Assembly (NCBI GenBank): GCA_016183225.1
Contig: JACPEZ010000012.1
Location: 1 to 36,105 of the forward strand
DNA from: Candidatus Daviesbacteria bacterium
GTDB taxonomy: Bacteria > Patescibacteriota > Microgenomatia > Daviesbacterales > UBA10151
DNA: 36,105 nt
Direction of reading: 5' to 3'
Position numbers and translations under genes: made by a program. Below the pieces are notes generated by a model that was not told where the DNA came from, searched no databases, and saw nothing but the letters and a program-made list of their open reading frames with translations. Of the stretch, positions 9,418 through 16,221 are shown in pieces (the first letter of the stretch is position 1; the number at the start of each line of letters is the position of its first letter).

Positions 9418-9430
9418 ACTGCCTATTATA
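9418..9430 (-). promoter_or_regulatory. secA -10 promoter, predicted leaderless start
   Basis: TATAAT (complement of 9425-9430) is followed by 7 bases and then the secA ATG. Transcription about 7 bases after the -10 box would begin at or next to the start codon. No clear -35 box was found. Confidence 0.6.
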
Positions 9431-9435
9431 CAGGA

Positions 9436-9464
9436 TTGACAGGGCTGATGTATTTTAATAAACT
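9436..9464 (+). promoter_or_regulatory. Promoter of the proline-rich protein gene
   Basis: A consensus -35 TTGACA (9436-9441), a 17-base spacer and a -10 TAAACT (9459-9464). The start ATG at 9484 lies 19 bases downstream. It is divergent from and next to the secA promoter. Confidence 0.55.
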
Positions 9465-9483
9465 AACAGTACGGTCTGCCCAA

Positions 9484-10419
9484 ATGGATAACTCTAATAA
9501 ACCAAATTCGCCGTTTGACTTTAATCCGCCTGCCGGCGGGATACCCACGACTCCTCCTGCTCCTGCTTTTAATCCGCCGTCTCCTTTTTCGCCTTTATCG
9601 CCACCCCCACCTCCAAATCCTCTACCCGAATATACTCCCCCTCCACCCCTACCCACTCCTCCCCTGGTACCGGAACCACCTGCCTCGCCGCTAGGCGGGC
9701 CTGCCTCGCCAGACGCGAGTCTAGGCGGGCCTGCCTTGCCGCTAGGCGGGTTACCAAACTGGCCTCCCCCTCCGCCCTTGCCCGCCGTAGGCCCTGCGGA
9801 GGCGGGACCACCTCCGCCAGCCTCGCCAGACGCGAGTCTAGGCGGGCCAGCCCCAACACCTTTGGAAAATCCCCTGGATAATCCCTGGGGCGCGCCTCCT
9901 CAACCTCCGCCCATCAGCACTCCCCCCACTCCTCCCCCATGGACGCCCCCAGCACCTCCAGCTCCAACCCCGGCTGAAACTTATTCCGCAGAATCACCTC
10001 CGACCGATTTATCACATCTGGTTGGCAACAATTCCCAGGCAGAGCCAATCCCAACTAATTCCGGAGGAGCGGAAACGTTGGTGGTGCCGCCGACCCCGCC
10101 TGAAGGCGGAGCCGTTCCTGCAGAAAATGTCAAAAGGGGAATGCCCAAATGGTTGATCGGGGTGGGGGTGGGACTTTTGGTAGCGGTGGTTGGAGCATCG
10201 GCGTACTTTATTTTAGGGATTGGACAAACGCCAAAAGGAGGCAGTCTGCCGGCAGTTCCGACTCAAACTACCCAACAGGTTAAACCTCCTGCGCCGCTTC
10301 CCACTCCGGTTGCTGCCACGCCGTCTCCCGAGAGTGAAACTGCCGGTTTTGGACAGCTGGAAAGTGGAGGTGGCAGATCTGCCACCTCGGCAGGAGACCT
10401 CCTCCGCCAGGGAAGATAA
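9484..10419 (+). CDS. Proline-rich single-pass membrane protein
   Basis: A 311-aa protein of unknown function. Residues 1-215 are dominated by Pro with Gly, Ala and Ser and include the repeated unit ASPDASLGGPA. One clear membrane helix spans about residues 222-246 (WLIGVGVGLLVAVVGASAYFILGI), preceded by VKRGMPK, so the long Pro-rich part is predicted cytoplasmic. The remaining ~65 residues (Pro/Thr/Ser-rich) would lie outside. ATG 9484 is chosen over the in-frame TTG at 9436 because that TTG is part of a good -35 box. GC-rich palindromic repeats lie inside the coding sequence and account for part of the Pro/Gly/Ala composition. Its stop codon directly abuts the stop of the convergent gene. 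Confidence 0.7.
   Translation: MDNSNKPNSPFDFNPPAGGIPTTPPAPAFNPPSPFSPLSPPPPPNPLPEYTPPPPLPTPPLVPEPPASPLGGPASPDASLGGPALPLGGLPNWPPPPPLPAVGPAEAGPPPPASPDASLGGPAPTPLENPLDNPWGAPPQPPPISTPPTPPPWTPPAPPAPTPAETYSAESPPTDLSHLVGNNSQAEPIPTNSGGAETLVVPPTPPEGGAVPAENVKRGMPKWLIGVGVGLLVAVVGASAYFILGIGQTPKGGSLPAVPTQTTQQVKPPAPLPTPVAATPSPESETAGFGQLESGGGRSATSAGDLLRQGR
9526..9540. repeat. Short GC palindrome (REP-like)
   Basis: CCGCCTGCCGGCGG forms a 5-bp GC stem (CCGCC/GGCGG). It resembles the core of the longer palindromes further along the same gene. Confidence 0.4.
9680..9750. repeat. Cluster of GC-rich palindromic repeat units
   Basis: Three tandem units share the 3' arm CTAGGCGGG, ending at 9699, 9729 and 9750. 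The middle, full unit at 9703-9731 (29 bases) begins GCCTCGCC, has a nested hairpin AGAC-GCGA-GTCT, and closes with AGGCGGGCC. An exact second copy lies at 9820-9848. Outer arms CCTGCCT/AGGCGGG pair with one G-T wobble. All units are read through in frame. Confidence 0.7.
9781..9848. repeat. Second cluster of GC-rich palindromic repeats
   Basis: 9781-9806 forms a hairpin with arms CCCGCC and GGCGGG. Arms GCGGAGG (from about 9796) and CCTCCGC (from about 9811) form an overlapping alternative. 9820-9848 is an exact copy of the 29-base unit at 9703-9731. Confidence 0.65.
10367..10388. repeat. Perfect 22-bp palindrome near the 3' end of the proline-rich gene
   Basis: The arms GAGGTGGCAGA and TCTGCCACCTC are exact reverse complements with no loop, centred between 10377 and 10378. 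It lies in frame, 29 bases before the stop codon. It may be another member of the palindrome family or a transcription end signal. Confidence 0.6.
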
Positions 10420-10689
10420 TCATCCTTTGTGGATATATCCCAACCACCATTTCTTAACAAAAGGAACAGACAGAGTTGATAGAATAAATGCAATCGCCGG
10501 AACTATGGAATTAACAAAAGGTTTACTGATACCTGCGAATAAAAAGAATAAGGAAATTACTAAATAAGTTAAGACAGATATTACAATCTTTCTGGTCAGG
10601 CTTGTTTCCCAGGATTTTTCAGTTTCTACTCTTATGTTTCTTTCTTTAATTTTATTAATTTCCAGTTCCAAATCTTGAATTGTAGTCAT
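10420..10689 (-). CDS. Small membrane protein with coiled N-terminus and two helices
   Basis: An 89-aa protein of unknown function. The N-terminal ~25 residues are charged and helix-forming (LELEINKIKERNIRVETEKS). WETSLTRKIVISVLTYLVISLFFLF starts a first membrane helix and NSIVPAIAFILSTLSVPFVKKWW is a second. ATG 10689 is preferred to the in-frame TTG two codons upstream. It is the last gene of the lysS-serS operon, 12 bases after the 34-aa gene, and its stop abuts that of the convergent proline-rich gene. Confidence 0.65.
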   Translation of the reverse strand: MTTIQDLELEINKIKERNIRVETEKSWETSLTRKIVISVLTYLVISLFFLFAGISKPFVNSIVPAIAFILSTLSVPFVKKWWLGYIHKG

Positions 10690-10701
10690 AATCAATGGGA
10701 T

Positions 10702-10806
10702 TTATTTTCTTTTGGAAGCAAGATACATGAAAATCAGGGCATTAAGAATTAATGCCGCTGTAAAATAAAAAAGCAGATAACCAATGGTTGTTTCATTGAA
10801 CGTCAT
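10702..10806 (-). CDS. 34-aa single-helix membrane protein
   Basis: A short frame from ATG 10806 to TAA: MTFNETTIGYLLFYF followed by a hydrophobic helix and the basic end ASKRK. An AAGGA Shine-Dalgarno lies about 6 bases before the ATG, inside the end of the upstream gene. The ATG is only 2 bases after that gene's TAG. Good spacing, a ribosome site and a plausible membrane helix make it a real small gene; function unknown. The basic C-terminus suggests an N-out/C-in orientation. Confidence 0.6.
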   Translation of the reverse strand: MTFNETTIGYLLFYFTAALILNALIFMYLASKRK

Positions 10807-10808
10807 CT

Positions 10809-11006
10809 CTATTTCCTTACTATCCAGATAGCAAAAATCCAAAGAATTATTGCTATTACCAAACCAAATAATAACACTGTTAAGGGTGGTTTGTCGAGCG
10901 CAGGAATAATAAATGGCAATACTGTTGATCCAAACAAAATTTGACCTAATCCCAGAGCGAGATCCGATGCTTTATCCAACTGTACTGTTGATAATTGAAT
11001 TTTCAT
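10809..11006 (-). CDS. Small two-helix membrane protein
   Basis: A 65-aa protein. After an amphipathic N-terminus (MKIQLSTVQLDKASDLAL) come two hydrophobic segments, GLGQILFGSTVLPFIIPAL and LTVLLFGLVIAIILWIFAIW, and a basic end. It faintly recalls small DUF6722-type membrane proteins, a weak resemblance from memory. The ATG overlaps the serS stop as ATGA, so translation is probably coupled to serS. Function unknown. Confidence 0.6.
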   Translation of the reverse strand: MKIQLSTVQLDKASDLALGLGQILFGSTVLPFIIPALDKPPLTVLLFGLVIAIILWIFAIWIVRK

Positions 11007-12235
11007 TTTGGTTTGATTTCAGAAAAACCTGTATATTTTTGTAACACTTCCGGAATTTTAACTGAACCGTCTGCCAGTTGATTATTTTCAAGAAGGGGAA
11101 TCAAAATACGCGGGGAGGCAATGGCAGTATTGTTGAGGGCGTGGCAAAATTTTATCTGGCCGTCGCTGTCGCGATATTTAATTTTTAATCTTCTGGTCTG
11201 GAAATCCAAACAAATAGAATTTGAATGGGTTTCCCCGTATCCGGCTCTGCCGGACATCCAAGTTTCAATATCATATTGCAAAGCCTGCTTTTTACCCATT
11301 TCCTCCGAAGACATGACCACCACTTGATAGGGGAGACCGAGCATATCCAAAATCTCTTCGCTGTTTTCCTGCAGCTCCTCAAAAAAACCCAAGGATTCCT
11401 GTTCTTGAGCTTCACACAACACCACCTGTTCCACTTTATAAAACTCGTGTACTCTGTACAACCCTTTGGTATCTTTGCCGTACGAACCAATTTCCGTTCT
11501 AAAACAAGGGGATACGCCCACATATTTTTTAGGTAAATCTTTCATATCAAAAGTTTCATCGGCATGTAGAGCCATTAAAGGAATCTCCGAGGTACCAACT
11601 AAATACTCATCTTCCCCCACCTTATATGTATCCTCCTGCCCCCAGGGAAATTGCCCCCCGCCTTCCAGAGCAAAACTTCTGTTAATAACCGGCGGGACAA
11701 TCCCCTGAAAACCTTTTTGGGTTAAATGGTCAAAAGCAAAGTTTAAAACAGCCCATTGCAATCTTGCTCCTGCCTGCTTCAAAAAATATCCCCGAAATCC
11801 TGCCACCTTGACTCCTCTTTCAAAATCAATAATATCAAGCAGTTTTCCCAGTTCCATATGGTCTTTGGGTTTAAAAGAAAATTTCGGAGGCTCACCATTT
11901 TTCCTGATGACTTTATTTTTAGAAACATCTCCTATTGGCACTTCATCCATAATAACATTAGGCACCTGAAGCATTAGGTGTTCCCAGTCTTTTTGCACTG
12001 CGCTTAATTTTTTTTCTTGATTTTGTAATTCATCCTTGATTCTTGTCCCTTGATTCTTGTCCCTTGCTTTTGCCGCTTCATTCCGTTTTGCCCGCAAGTC
12101 ATCTACCTGTTGGATGAGATTTTTTCTCTCATTGTCCAAAGATAAAAGTTTTTCCAAATCCACATTAGCTTTTCTTGCCTCAACGGATTTTTTAACCTTA
12201 TCTAAATTTTCTCGAATAAAATTAATGTCTAACAT
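11003..12235 (-). CDS. serS: Seryl-tRNA synthetase
   Basis: A 410-aa class II synthetase that charges tRNA-Ser in the cytoplasm. Residues 1-100 form the long antiparallel coiled-coil tRNA-binding arm. The catalytic core shows the TSE serine-binding loop (215-217), motif 2 FRTE (245-248), and motif 3 near the end (SPRILIPLLENNQ). The last variable residues (LQKYTGFSEIKPK) are typical. The start has a good ribosome site (AAAGGAG) in the overlapping 3' end of the HD gene (14-base overlap). A 14-bp tandem duplication lies within the arm (residues ~57-67) and keeps the frame open. It sits inside an operon with lysS. Confidence 0.97.
   Translation of the reverse strand: MLDINFIRENLDKVKKSVEARKANVDLEKLLSLDNERKNLIQQVDDLRAKRNEAAKARDKNQGTRIKDELQNQEKKLSAVQKDWEHLMLQVPNVIMDEVPIGDVSKNKVIRKNGEPPKFSFKPKDHMELGKLLDIIDFERGVKVAGFRGYFLKQAGARLQWAVLNFAFDHLTQKGFQGIVPPVINRSFALEGGGQFPWGQEDTYKVGEDEYLVGTSEIPLMALHADETFDMKDLPKKYVGVSPCFRTEIGSYGKDTKGLYRVHEFYKVEQVVLCEAQEQESLGFFEELQENSEEILDMLGLPYQVVVMSSEEMGKKQALQYDIETWMSGRAGYGETHSNSICLDFQTRRLKIKYRDSDGQIKFCHALNNTAIASPRILIPLLENNQLADGSVKIPEVLQKYTGFSEIKPK
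12034..12066. repeat. 14-bp tandem repeat inside serS
   Basis: The unit CCTTGATTCTTGTC occurs twice head to tail (12034-12047 and 12048-12061), followed by five more matching bases. It lies in the coiled-coil arm. Because 14 is not a multiple of 3, gain or loss of a unit would shift the frame. Confidence 0.85.
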
Positions 12236-12818
12236 TTTGCCAACTCCTTTCCGGTTCCACTTCCCCGCTTAAAATTAAATCCACGGCTTTTTTATGCCAG
12301 TCAAATTTAGTAATATGATACACCTGCTTAAAGTATTTTAACGCATTGGCTGCCCCGGGTACACCTTTAGCCTGGGCCAGAGCATCAAGATTATCAGCAG
12401 CTTTGACCACTCTAGCTTCTACAGACTTTCTTTGATTATATTCTTCCACCAGTTCCATAATTTCTTCCCGCGAATCCAAACCCGCGACCAAAGCCTTGAC
12501 CCCTTCTTCCTCAATATTCTTAAAAACTCCTCCGGCCATACCTTTGACAAAAGTACCCACATCTCCCACAATAGTTTCCCCGATATCATGAACCAAACCC
12601 ATTTTCAAAACTTTTTCCGCATCAATTTTCACCCCTTCTTTTTGCAGGTTTTTGGCAAAAAAATAGGCCAGGAGAGCTGTGGAAAAAGAATGGGCTGCTA
12701 CCGAATCTGCCTCATTTCTTTTAAATCCCATGGCAATAAAACCCTGCCGGGGCAGCTCCTTAGCCCACTGCAAAGTCAAAAAAACTTTCAAAATTTTCTT
12801 TAAATCATTTATTTTCAT
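12222..12818 (-). CDS. HD-domain phosphohydrolase, YfbR/HDDC2-like (5'-deoxynucleotidase family)
   Basis: A 198-aa metal-dependent HD hydrolase. The HD residues are visible: His43 in SVAAHSFSTALLAYF, His77-Asp78 in KVLKMGLVHDIGETIVGDV, and a distal Asp in KAADNLDALAQA. This arrangement matches the YfbR/HDDC2 group, which removes phosphate from deoxynucleoside monophosphates; substrate here is inference. The start codon overlaps the stop of the upstream HD gene (TAATG), and the end overlaps serS by 14 bases. Confidence 0.8.
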   Translation of the reverse strand: MKINDLKKILKVFLTLQWAKELPRQGFIAMGFKRNEADSVAAHSFSTALLAYFFAKNLQKEGVKIDAEKVLKMGLVHDIGETIVGDVGTFVKGMAGGVFKNIEEEGVKALVAGLDSREEIMELVEEYNQRKSVEARVVKAADNLDALAQAKGVPGAANALKYFKQVYHITKFDWHKKAVDLILSGEVEPERSWQNVRH

Positions 12819-13399
12819 TACAATCCCAACTGATCAGAAATTCCCTGCATTGCTTTAAGTGCTATTCCTACAAATTCCTCCAAAGGAATATCCAATTCTC
12901 TTTCGCAAGCTAAAATCTGTTCCCTTTTTGCTCCCGAGGCAAAAGATTTTTGGTGAAATTTCTTCACCACCGAATCAACAGTCACTGATGATAATTTTTT
13001 ATCCGGCCGAACTAAAGCTACTGCCGTGATCAAACCGGACATATCATCGGCGGCATAAACTGCCTTTTCCAGATAGTTATCCCTGCTCGCTTTGATCCCA
13101 TCATGATGAGCTTTAATACCGTTGATAATTCGCTCGCTGGCCCCCAGAGGACGCAGTTTTTCTTCGGTAACCAGTGTATGTCTTGTGGGATCTTTTTCCA
13201 CCAGTTCATAATCAGCATCATGAAGTAATCCCACAATTCCCCATTCCTCCTCATCAAATTCATTTTGTTCACGATCGTGAACATTCTGCAGATATTTACA
13301 CAAAGCACGCATAATGGCTTCCACTGCCAACCCATGCTTTTGCAGGTTTTTACTTTTGAGCATCTGGATCATCAAATTGTGAGCTTCATTTCTTGTCAT
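12818..13399 (-). CDS. HD-superfamily hydrolase
   Basis: A 193-aa HD protein, different from the neighbouring one. Candidate metal ligands are His22 (LQKHGLAVEAIM), His60-Asp61 (VGLLHDADYEL), His98/His99 (IKAHHDG) and the Asp pair in YAADDMSGLI. The family hydrolyses phosphate esters, often nucleotides; the substrate is not evident. It starts one base after the DUF2000 stop and its stop overlaps the next ATG. Two HD proteins in tandem between two tRNA synthetase genes suggest a nucleotide-housekeeping cluster, but this is only context. Confidence 0.75.
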   Translation of the reverse strand: MTRNEAHNLMIQMLKSKNLQKHGLAVEAIMRALCKYLQNVHDREQNEFDEEEWGIVGLLHDADYELVEKDPTRHTLVTEEKLRPLGASERIINGIKAHHDGIKASRDNYLEKAVYAADDMSGLITAVALVRPDKKLSSVTVDSVVKKFHQKSFASGAKREQILACERELDIPLEEFVGIALKAMQGISDQLGL

Positions 13400-13400
13400 T

Positions 13401-13835
13401 TTAGTTCAATAGTGAAAACTTTCCGGTAAATTCTCTTAAAATAGCTGTATTCCCAAATAAACAAATTCCCCAATACTCCAGTTCTGCTTCCGGAGTTTCT
13501 TTAGTCCTGTCTTGCTGTTCCTGGGAGGCCCCCACAGTCATAGTGGAAGTAAAATCTGTAAAGATTATACCCCTGGCTAATGCTTCATTACGAACAGTTC
13601 TAATCTGATTGGAATTATCTGCCTTTAAAACTATAAAAGGAAAGTGAGAAATATTAGGGTGCGCCCCCAAGTCTTTATCTTTATAGTCCAGAAAACACAT
13701 TTCTTCCCCTTTACCAAAGCCGCCGGCCAGTCCTGCAGTCATATGCCCCAGCGCATTCATTAATTTACCAGTTTCTACTTTTTTATTAAGTATTGCCACA
13801 AATCTTTTTGATCTCTCATCAGGCAAATTATTCAA
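13401..13835 (-). CDS. DUF2000 family protein
   Basis: A 144-aa protein matching DUF2000: KRFVAILNKKVETGKLMNALGHMTAGL at the N-terminus, then FIVLKADNSNQIRTVRNEAL and FTDFTSTMTVG. The family is related in fold to peptidyl-tRNA hydrolase 2, and its activity is not established. The start appears to be TTG at 13835, with an AAAGGA site about 11 bases upstream inside the lysS 3' end (8-base overlap). No in-frame ATG lies before the conserved region begins, which supports the TTG. Confidence 0.75.
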   Translation of the reverse strand: MNNLPDERSKRFVAILNKKVETGKLMNALGHMTAGLAGGFGKGEEMCFLDYKDKDLGAHPNISHFPFIVLKADNSNQIRTVRNEALARGIIFTDFTSTMTVGASQEQQDRTKETPEAELEYWGICLFGNTAILREFTGKFSLLN

Positions 13836-15297
13836 GTTTTTTGATTCCTTTCCTTTCAGGTTTTAGTGTCGGAAAAAGTATCACATCGGCAATGGCGGGA
13901 GAGTTGGTAAAAACCATAATCCATCTATCCAGTCCCGGCCCAATGCCGGAAGTGGGGGGCATGCCGTATTCCAGCGCCTCCAGAAAATCTTCATCGGTCT
14001 TTTGAGCTTCCAGGTTGCCTTTTTTCATTTTCTTTTTCTCTTCCACCCAAGCTTCTTTCAAAATCTGAGGGTCGTTTTGCTCGCTCCAATTAGTCCCCAT
14101 TTCCATGCCTGCCACATAAATATCAAAGCTCTCCACCAGTTTTGGATTATCATTTTTTCTTTTGGCCAGAGGGTAAAAATCTGCCGGGTAATCAAAAACA
14201 AAAGTGGGCTGGATCAGCTGGTCAGTGCATTTTTTCTCAAAAATCTCCAGCAAAATTTCCCCGTCAGTCATATAATCTTTAATTTCCACTCCCAGTTTTT
14301 TGGCTAGTTTAATAGCTTTTTCCAAGGTGTCAATTTCATGAAAATGAACTCCGGTGTGTTTTTTAAAAAGATCCGCCAGTTTAATTCTGGTCCATGGCTT
14401 TTTAAAATCCAAAACCATACCCTGAAATTCTATTTTTGTTTTTCCAAAAATGGCCTTGACTACATATTCAAACATTTCTTCAATCAGGTTCATGTTATCC
14501 GTATAGTCGGCATAAGCCTCCATGGTTTCAAACATGGTAAACTCCGGATTATGATTTCGATCCATACCTTCGTTTCTGAAAACATGACCGATTTCAAACA
14601 CTTTTTCAAACCCCCCCACAATTAATCTTTTTAAATACAGTTCATTGGAAATTCGAAGATAAAAATTGCTGTCCAGGGCATTGTGGCGGGTCTTAAAGGG
14701 TTTGGCTCTGCCTCCTCCATAAACCGGCTGCAAGATGGGGTTTTCCACTTCCAAATACCCCTTTTCCTCAATCATGAATTTTCTGACATAATAAATCACT
14801 TTTGATCGTATTTCAAAAACTTTTCTGACAGAATCATTCATTAAAAGATCCAGATATCTTTTTCTGTATCTTTCCTCCACGTCTTTTAATCCGTACCAGG
14901 AAGAAGGAAGGGGACGAAGACTTTTGGACAGTATTTTATAATTGGAAACCCTGACAGTTATTTCCCCTGCCTGTGTTTTAAAAATTTCTCCGGTAGTTTC
15001 AATAAAATCTCCCAAATCCAAATTGGTTAAAAACTCGTACTTTTCTCCGGTTAATTCTGCTTCTGAAAAAAATAACTGGATTTTGCCGGATTGATCTTCC
15101 AGATCAACAAAAGTTATTTTTCCATGGGGACGAAGAGATCTAATCCTCCCTGCCACAAAAACTTTTTTCCCCATCATTTTCCGGGCCACAAAAATTTCAT
15201 GCTTTCTATTGGATTTTGAAGGGAAAGGGTTAATCCCCAATCTTTGAATATTTCTTAATTTCTTAAGTCTTTCTTTTTGTAAAGCTTGCAGCGCCAT
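13828..15297 (-). CDS. lysS: Lysyl-tRNA synthetase, class II
   Basis: A 489-aa class IIb synthetase. The N-terminal OB-fold anticodon-binding domain covers about residues 45-125 (VFVAGRIRSLRPHGKITFVDLED). The catalytic domain has motif 2 (FRNEGMDRNHNPEFT from residue 240) and motif 3 (SGIGPGLDRWIM near 455-466). Length is normal. It is the first gene of an eight-gene operon ending with three small membrane proteins. The promoter (TTGTCA, 17 bases, TATACT) ends 6 bases before the ATG, implying a leaderless message. Confidence 0.97.
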   Translation of the reverse strand: MALQALQKERLKKLRNIQRLGINPFPSKSNRKHEIFVARKMMGKKVFVAGRIRSLRPHGKITFVDLEDQSGKIQLFFSEAELTGEKYEFLTNLDLGDFIETTGEIFKTQAGEITVRVSNYKILSKSLRPLPSSWYGLKDVEERYRKRYLDLLMNDSVRKVFEIRSKVIYYVRKFMIEEKGYLEVENPILQPVYGGGRAKPFKTRHNALDSNFYLRISNELYLKRLIVGGFEKVFEIGHVFRNEGMDRNHNPEFTMFETMEAYADYTDNMNLIEEMFEYVVKAIFGKTKIEFQGMVLDFKKPWTRIKLADLFKKHTGVHFHEIDTLEKAIKLAKKLGVEIKDYMTDGEILLEIFEKKCTDQLIQPTFVFDYPADFYPLAKRKNDNPKLVESFDIYVAGMEMGTNWSEQNDPQILKEAWVEEKKKMKKGNLEAQKTDEDFLEALEYGMPPTSGIGPGLDRWIMVFTNSPAIADVILFPTLKPERKGIKKLE

Positions 15298-15303
15298 GGC
15301 TAA

Positions 15304-15332
15304 AGTATACCTTTAAGGATAAGTTTTGACAA
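15304..15332 (-). promoter_or_regulatory. lysS operon promoter
   Basis: On the minus strand TTGTCA (complement of 15327-15332), a 17-base spacer and TATACT (complement of 15304-15309) precede the lysS ATG by 6 bases. There is no ribosome binding site. Confidence 0.7.
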
Positions 15333-15349
15333 TGAAGAAGAAATAGGGG

Positions 15350-16117
15350 TTAGCCTGCCGGTGTAGCATGATCCAACATAGCTCTTGTGAAATCTGGTGT
15401 ATGATGAGTCGCCCCACCGCTTCTAAATCTTGCCATAAATTGATTAAATAACTCCTGCTCGCCACTTTCCCGTAAAGCAAGCGGATTATAAATGAGTACC
15501 GGCTGAACATCATCTATCATTACAGCCAATTCCCTTAATCTCCATCTTCTCATCGTTGCCCCACTACTCACCAGCACCACTGCTGCTTCGGCTCTACCGT
15601 TAAATACCTGTATTTCTTCTTTGCCCTCTACTCGATCTAAAGCTATTTCAATATTTCGATCATTAAACCATTCTTCCGTTAAACCTCGATAAGAAGTAAC
15701 TATACGCTGATTTGCTAAATCTGCCGCGCTTCGATAACCTACAGCTTCTCCAACTAAAATACTCAATCGTGGTGCCGGATGAAACACTTCAAGACGTCCC
15801 AGCTCTTCTATACCTGGCAAAGGATTTCTATCCACTCGGGCAACAGCCAAATATTCAGCAACCCTATCGCTGCCGACAATTCCAGCCACATATATACCGC
15901 TATCCACCTGTCTTAAAACATCAAAAGAGTGTTGGGCCGTCAAGGTTACCGGGGGATCATCAACTTCTAGATATAGATTGCCATTTCTCTTTTGATGGGT
16001 AGGCTGAATACCCTTTTCTCCGAGTGCGTTTATAACACCTCTAAGAATGTGTTTGCCGCTTGGTATTAGCACTCCCAATCGTTCTGGACTTGTACTCATA
16101 TTTTTTCCACTTCCCAT
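15350..16117 (-). CDS. Orphan HisG-like (ATP phosphoribosyltransferase catalytic-fold) protein
   Basis: A 255-aa protein resembling the short catalytic part of HisG. RLGVLIPSGKHILRGVINAL matches the N-terminal strand. FDVLRQVDSGIYVAGIVGSDRVAEYL matches the EGAADLGIVG block. VTSYRGLTEEWF matches TKYPNLTRRYF. VVLVSSGATMRRWRLREL matches the PRPP-binding DLVSTGATL block, but with the Asp missing. HisG normally joins ATP and PRPP in histidine synthesis; no other his gene is in the window, so this may be a repurposed relative. ATG 16117 or ATG 16099 could be used; the latter follows GGAAGTGG. A 10-bp inverted repeat lies just upstream, and the gene has its own extended -10 promoter. Confidence 0.65.
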   Translation of the reverse strand: MGSGKNMSTSPERLGVLIPSGKHILRGVINALGEKGIQPTHQKRNGNLYLEVDDPPVTLTAQHSFDVLRQVDSGIYVAGIVGSDRVAEYLAVARVDRNPLPGIEELGRLEVFHPAPRLSILVGEAVGYRSAADLANQRIVTSYRGLTEEWFNDRNIEIALDRVEGKEEIQVFNGRAEAAVVLVSSGATMRRWRLRELAVMIDDVQPVLIYNPLALRESGEQELFNQFMARFRSGGATHHTPDFTRAMLDHATPAG

Positions 16118-16118
16118 A

Positions 16119-16141
16119 ATTCCCTATCCATGATAGGGAAT
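16119..16141. promoter_or_regulatory. Perfect inverted repeat before the HisG-like gene
   Basis: Arms ATTCCCTATC (16119-16128) and GATAGGGAAT (16132-16141) are exact reverse complements around a 3-base centre. The repeat lies between the promoter and the start codon. It could be a dimeric operator or an RNA hairpin that hides the AGGGA before ATG 16117. Confidence 0.65.
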
Positions 16142-16157
16142 GAAATTAGTTTTTAAA

Positions 16158-16166
16158 ATTATATCA
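16158..16166 (-). promoter_or_regulatory. Extended -10 promoter of the HisG-like gene
   Basis: TGATATAAT on the minus strand is a perfect TATAAT with the TGn extension. The -35 region is weak. The predicted start site is about 10 bases upstream of the inverted repeat. Confidence 0.6.
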
Positions 16167-16221
16167 CAACAATACAACAAAAGAAAGATATCAAAAGTGA
16201 CACTTATTAAAAGTCTGTTGT

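Noticed and set aside
9680-9850. Repeat cluster as a CRISPR array
   Set aside because: Units are palindromic, unevenly spaced and in frame within a coding sequence, with no unique spacers or cas genes.
9569-9859. Arg/Ala-rich minus-strand frames across the proline-rich gene
   Set aside because: They arise from GC-rich repeats being open in several frames; the plus frame has the promoter, the membrane helix and a clean stop.
14002-14625. Long plus-strand frames antisense to lysS and other genes
   Set aside because: They overlap well-supported genes on the other strand and show no recognisable protein features.
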